Below are positions 4,099 to 5,541 of a stretch of 5,541 nt of DNA, in pieces. The notes beneath the pieces were generated by a model. The model was not told where the DNA came from. It saw only the letters and a program-made list of their open reading frames with translations, and ran no database searches. This DNA comes from Bdellovibrionales bacterium (GTDB lineage: Bacteria; Bdellovibrionota; Bacteriovoracia; Bacteriovoracales; Bacteriovoracaceae). The stretch lies in assembly GCA_005791855.1 (NCBI GenBank), contig SXUH01000275.1, positions 1 through 5,541 of the forward strand, given 5' to 3'. Each line of letters opens with the position of its first letter. Position 1 is the stretch's first letter. A program made the position numbers and the translations under genes.

Positions 4099-5541
4099 AC
4101 AACTCGATCATCGACCCGATCTCCACCACCCGGCCCTTCGGAAGGTTGAAGAACGACGTCGCGTTCTGCGCGTTCCGGGACATGATCGCGAAGAGCTTCT
4201 CCCGCCAGATCGCCATCCCCTCCCGCTCCGTCGCCATGAGGTGCTCCCGTCCGAGGAAGAAGGTGGCCTGGTTCGGATCGAACACCGTGTGCTGGTCCAG
4301 GATGATGCTGTTCTTCAGCTCCGCCGAGATGTCCGGCAGGTCCATGAAGCCATAGGAAACGATGATCCGGTAGACCTGGGGCCCGATGTTCTGCAGCCGG
4401 ATCCGGTTGGACGGCGGCACGTGGGGCAGGTCGGTGGTCATGATGGAGAGGAAGACGATGTGCTCGTGGAGGCACTTGAAGTGGCGGTAGATCTGCACCA
4501 CCGTCGCGGGGATCTGCGAGGGATGCCCGGACATGTAGACGGCGAACCCCGGGACCCGGTGGGGGGAGTCGGCCTTGATCTCCTCCAGGAACTCGCTCAT
4601 GGTCTTGATGATCTCGGACATGCGGGCGGCGATGATCCTCCGGCCCGTGTTCCAGGTGGTCATGATGGAGAAGATGATGAGTCCCACCAGCAGCGGGAAC
4701 CAGCCCCCGGCCGCGATCTTCAGGAGGTTCGCACCCCAGAAGGAGAGTTCGATCACCAGGAAGAACGCACACAGAACGAAGGCGTAGACCGGGTTCCACT
4801 TCCAGTGGTGGCGCGCGAAGAAGTAGAACAGAACCGTAGTGATCACCATGGTCGTCGTCACGGCGATCCCGTAGGCCGCGGCGAGGTTTGAGGAGGAGCG
4901 GAAGGTCAGGACCAGGGCGATGCAGGCGAACATGAGGATCCAGTTGAGGCTCTTCACGTAGATCTGGCCGCGCTCCTCGTGGGAGGTGTGAGAGATCTTC
5001 ACCCGGGGAACGTACTGCAGCTGCACCGCCTGCATGGTGAGGGAGAAGACTCCGGTGATCAAGGCCTGGGAGGCGATCACGGTGGAAAAGGTCGCGAGGA
5101 TCACCAGCGGGAGCACGGCCCAGTCCGGGGCCATCATGAAGAACGGATTCTTGATCGCCCGCGGGTCATGGAGGAGCATGGCGCCTTGGCCAAAGTAGTT
5201 CAGGACCAATGCGGGGAGCACCACGGAAAACCACGCCAGCCGGATGGGCTTCTTCCCGAAGTGGCCCAGGTCCGAGTAGAGGGCTTCCCCTCCGGTCACC
5301 ACGAGGAAGACCGAACCCAAGACCGTGAACCCTTTCCAGGAGTTCTCCTCGAAGAAGTAGAGCGCGTGGGCCGGGTTCACCGAGGAGAGGATCTCCGGGT
5401 ACTGGAAGATCTTGATCGCCCCGAGGATCCCCAGGACGGTGAACCACAGGAGTGTGATCGGGCCGAAGACCTTTCCCATCACGGCGGTGCCGTGCTTCTG
5501 GACGGAGAAGAGCACCACGAGGATCAAGATGGTGATCGGAA
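4097..5541 (-). CDS. kup: Kup-family potassium uptake transporter (N-terminus outside window)
   Basis: Kup is an inner-membrane K+/H+ symporter of the HAK/KUP/KT family. The visible 480 residues cover most of the protein (family usual length about 620-660); roughly 150 N-terminal residues lie beyond the right edge, and the TTG at 5525-5527 is internal. The sequence follows E. coli Kup closely: PITILILVVLFSVQKHGTAVMGK-FGPI, then TGGEALYSDLGHFGKKPIRLAWF, LNYFGQGAMLL, NPFFMMAPDWA, TVIASQALITGVFSLT-QAVQL, SSNLAAAYGIAVT and GGWFPLL. Several membrane helices can be seen up to about nt 4660. The remaining C-terminal hydrophilic part is the cytoplasmic domain, including RVPGFAVYMS and ending VVEIGSMIEL. 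It converges on the regulator operon with its stop inside that operon's terminator. The visible part has no frameshift and no missing block. Confidence 0.96.
   Translation of the reverse strand, partial: PITILILVVLFSVQKHGTAVMGKVFGPITLLWFTVLGILGAIKIFQYPEILSSVNPAHALYFFEENSWKGFTVLGSVFLVVTGGEALYSDLGHFGKKPIRLAWFSVVLPALVLNYFGQGAMLLHDPRAIKNPFFMMAPDWAVLPLVILATFSTVIASQALITGVFSLTMQAVQLQYVPRVKISHTSHEERGQIYVKSLNWILMFACIALVLTFRSSSNLAAAYGIAVTTTMVITTVLFYFFARHHWKWNPVYAFVLCAFFLVIELSFWGANLLKIAAGGWFPLLVGLIIFSIMTTWNTGRRIIAARMSEIIKTMSEFLEEIKADSPHRVPGFAVYMSGHPSQIPATVVQIYRHFKCLHEHIVFLSIMTTDLPHVPPSNRIRLQNIGPQVYRIIVSYGFMDLPDISAELKNSIILDQHTVFDPNQATFFLGREHLMATEREGMAIWREKLFAIMSRNAQNATSFFNLPKGRVVEIGSMIEL

Noticed and set aside
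4241..4891. Long plus-strand open frame opposite kup
   Set aside because: It is antisense to conserved Kup sequence and its Asp/Val/Glu/Arg-rich composition is typical of shadow frames in GC-rich DNA.

Overview
This 5.5-kb window comes from a GC-rich, apparently Gram-negative genome. Third codon positions are mostly G or C, intergenic spacers are AT-rich, and two proteins carry Sec-type signal peptides. The mix of a DUF4382 protein, a secreted BPL_N-type amidotransferase-like protein, sensorless histidine kinase signalling and a Kup transporter would fit a predatory or delta-like lineage such as Bdellovibrionota. That placement is inference; the window holds no taxonomic marker gene.

Layout from left to right: (1) 2-517 (+), the C-terminal part of a DUF4382 protein with a Pro/Glu repeat tail, followed by a strong intrinsic terminator at 532-560. 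(2) 569-1294 (-), a secreted BPL_N-like protein, convergent with the first gene. (3) 1417-2178 (-), a soluble histidine kinase that starts with TTG. (4) 2336-3010 (-), an OmpR/PhoB-type response regulator. (5) 3147-3818 (+), a second, divergent OmpR/PhoB-type regulator. (6) 3840-4073 (+), a small exported charged protein only 21 nt behind it, closed by an intrinsic terminator at 4074-4098. (7) 4097-5541 (-), most of a Kup potassium transporter that runs off the right edge.

The core of the window is a two-component signalling locus: one kinase and two paralogous regulators with very similar DNA-recognition helices. The regulators are transcribed divergently from a 136-nt AT-rich spacer full of dyads. 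One regulator lies upstream of the kinase on the same strand; the other forms a likely operon with the small exported protein. The 157-nt spacer before the kinase holds two copies of CTTATGAGG exactly 40 bp apart, and a shorter CTTATGA copy lies in the spacer between the regulators. These are candidate autoregulatory sites.

I see no mobile element, CRISPR array, tRNA or rRNA, and no gene-free stretch longer than 300 bases. Nothing amounts to a clearly new system. The best leads are the branched regulator arrangement with its repeated motifs and the uncharacterised exported proteins beside it.
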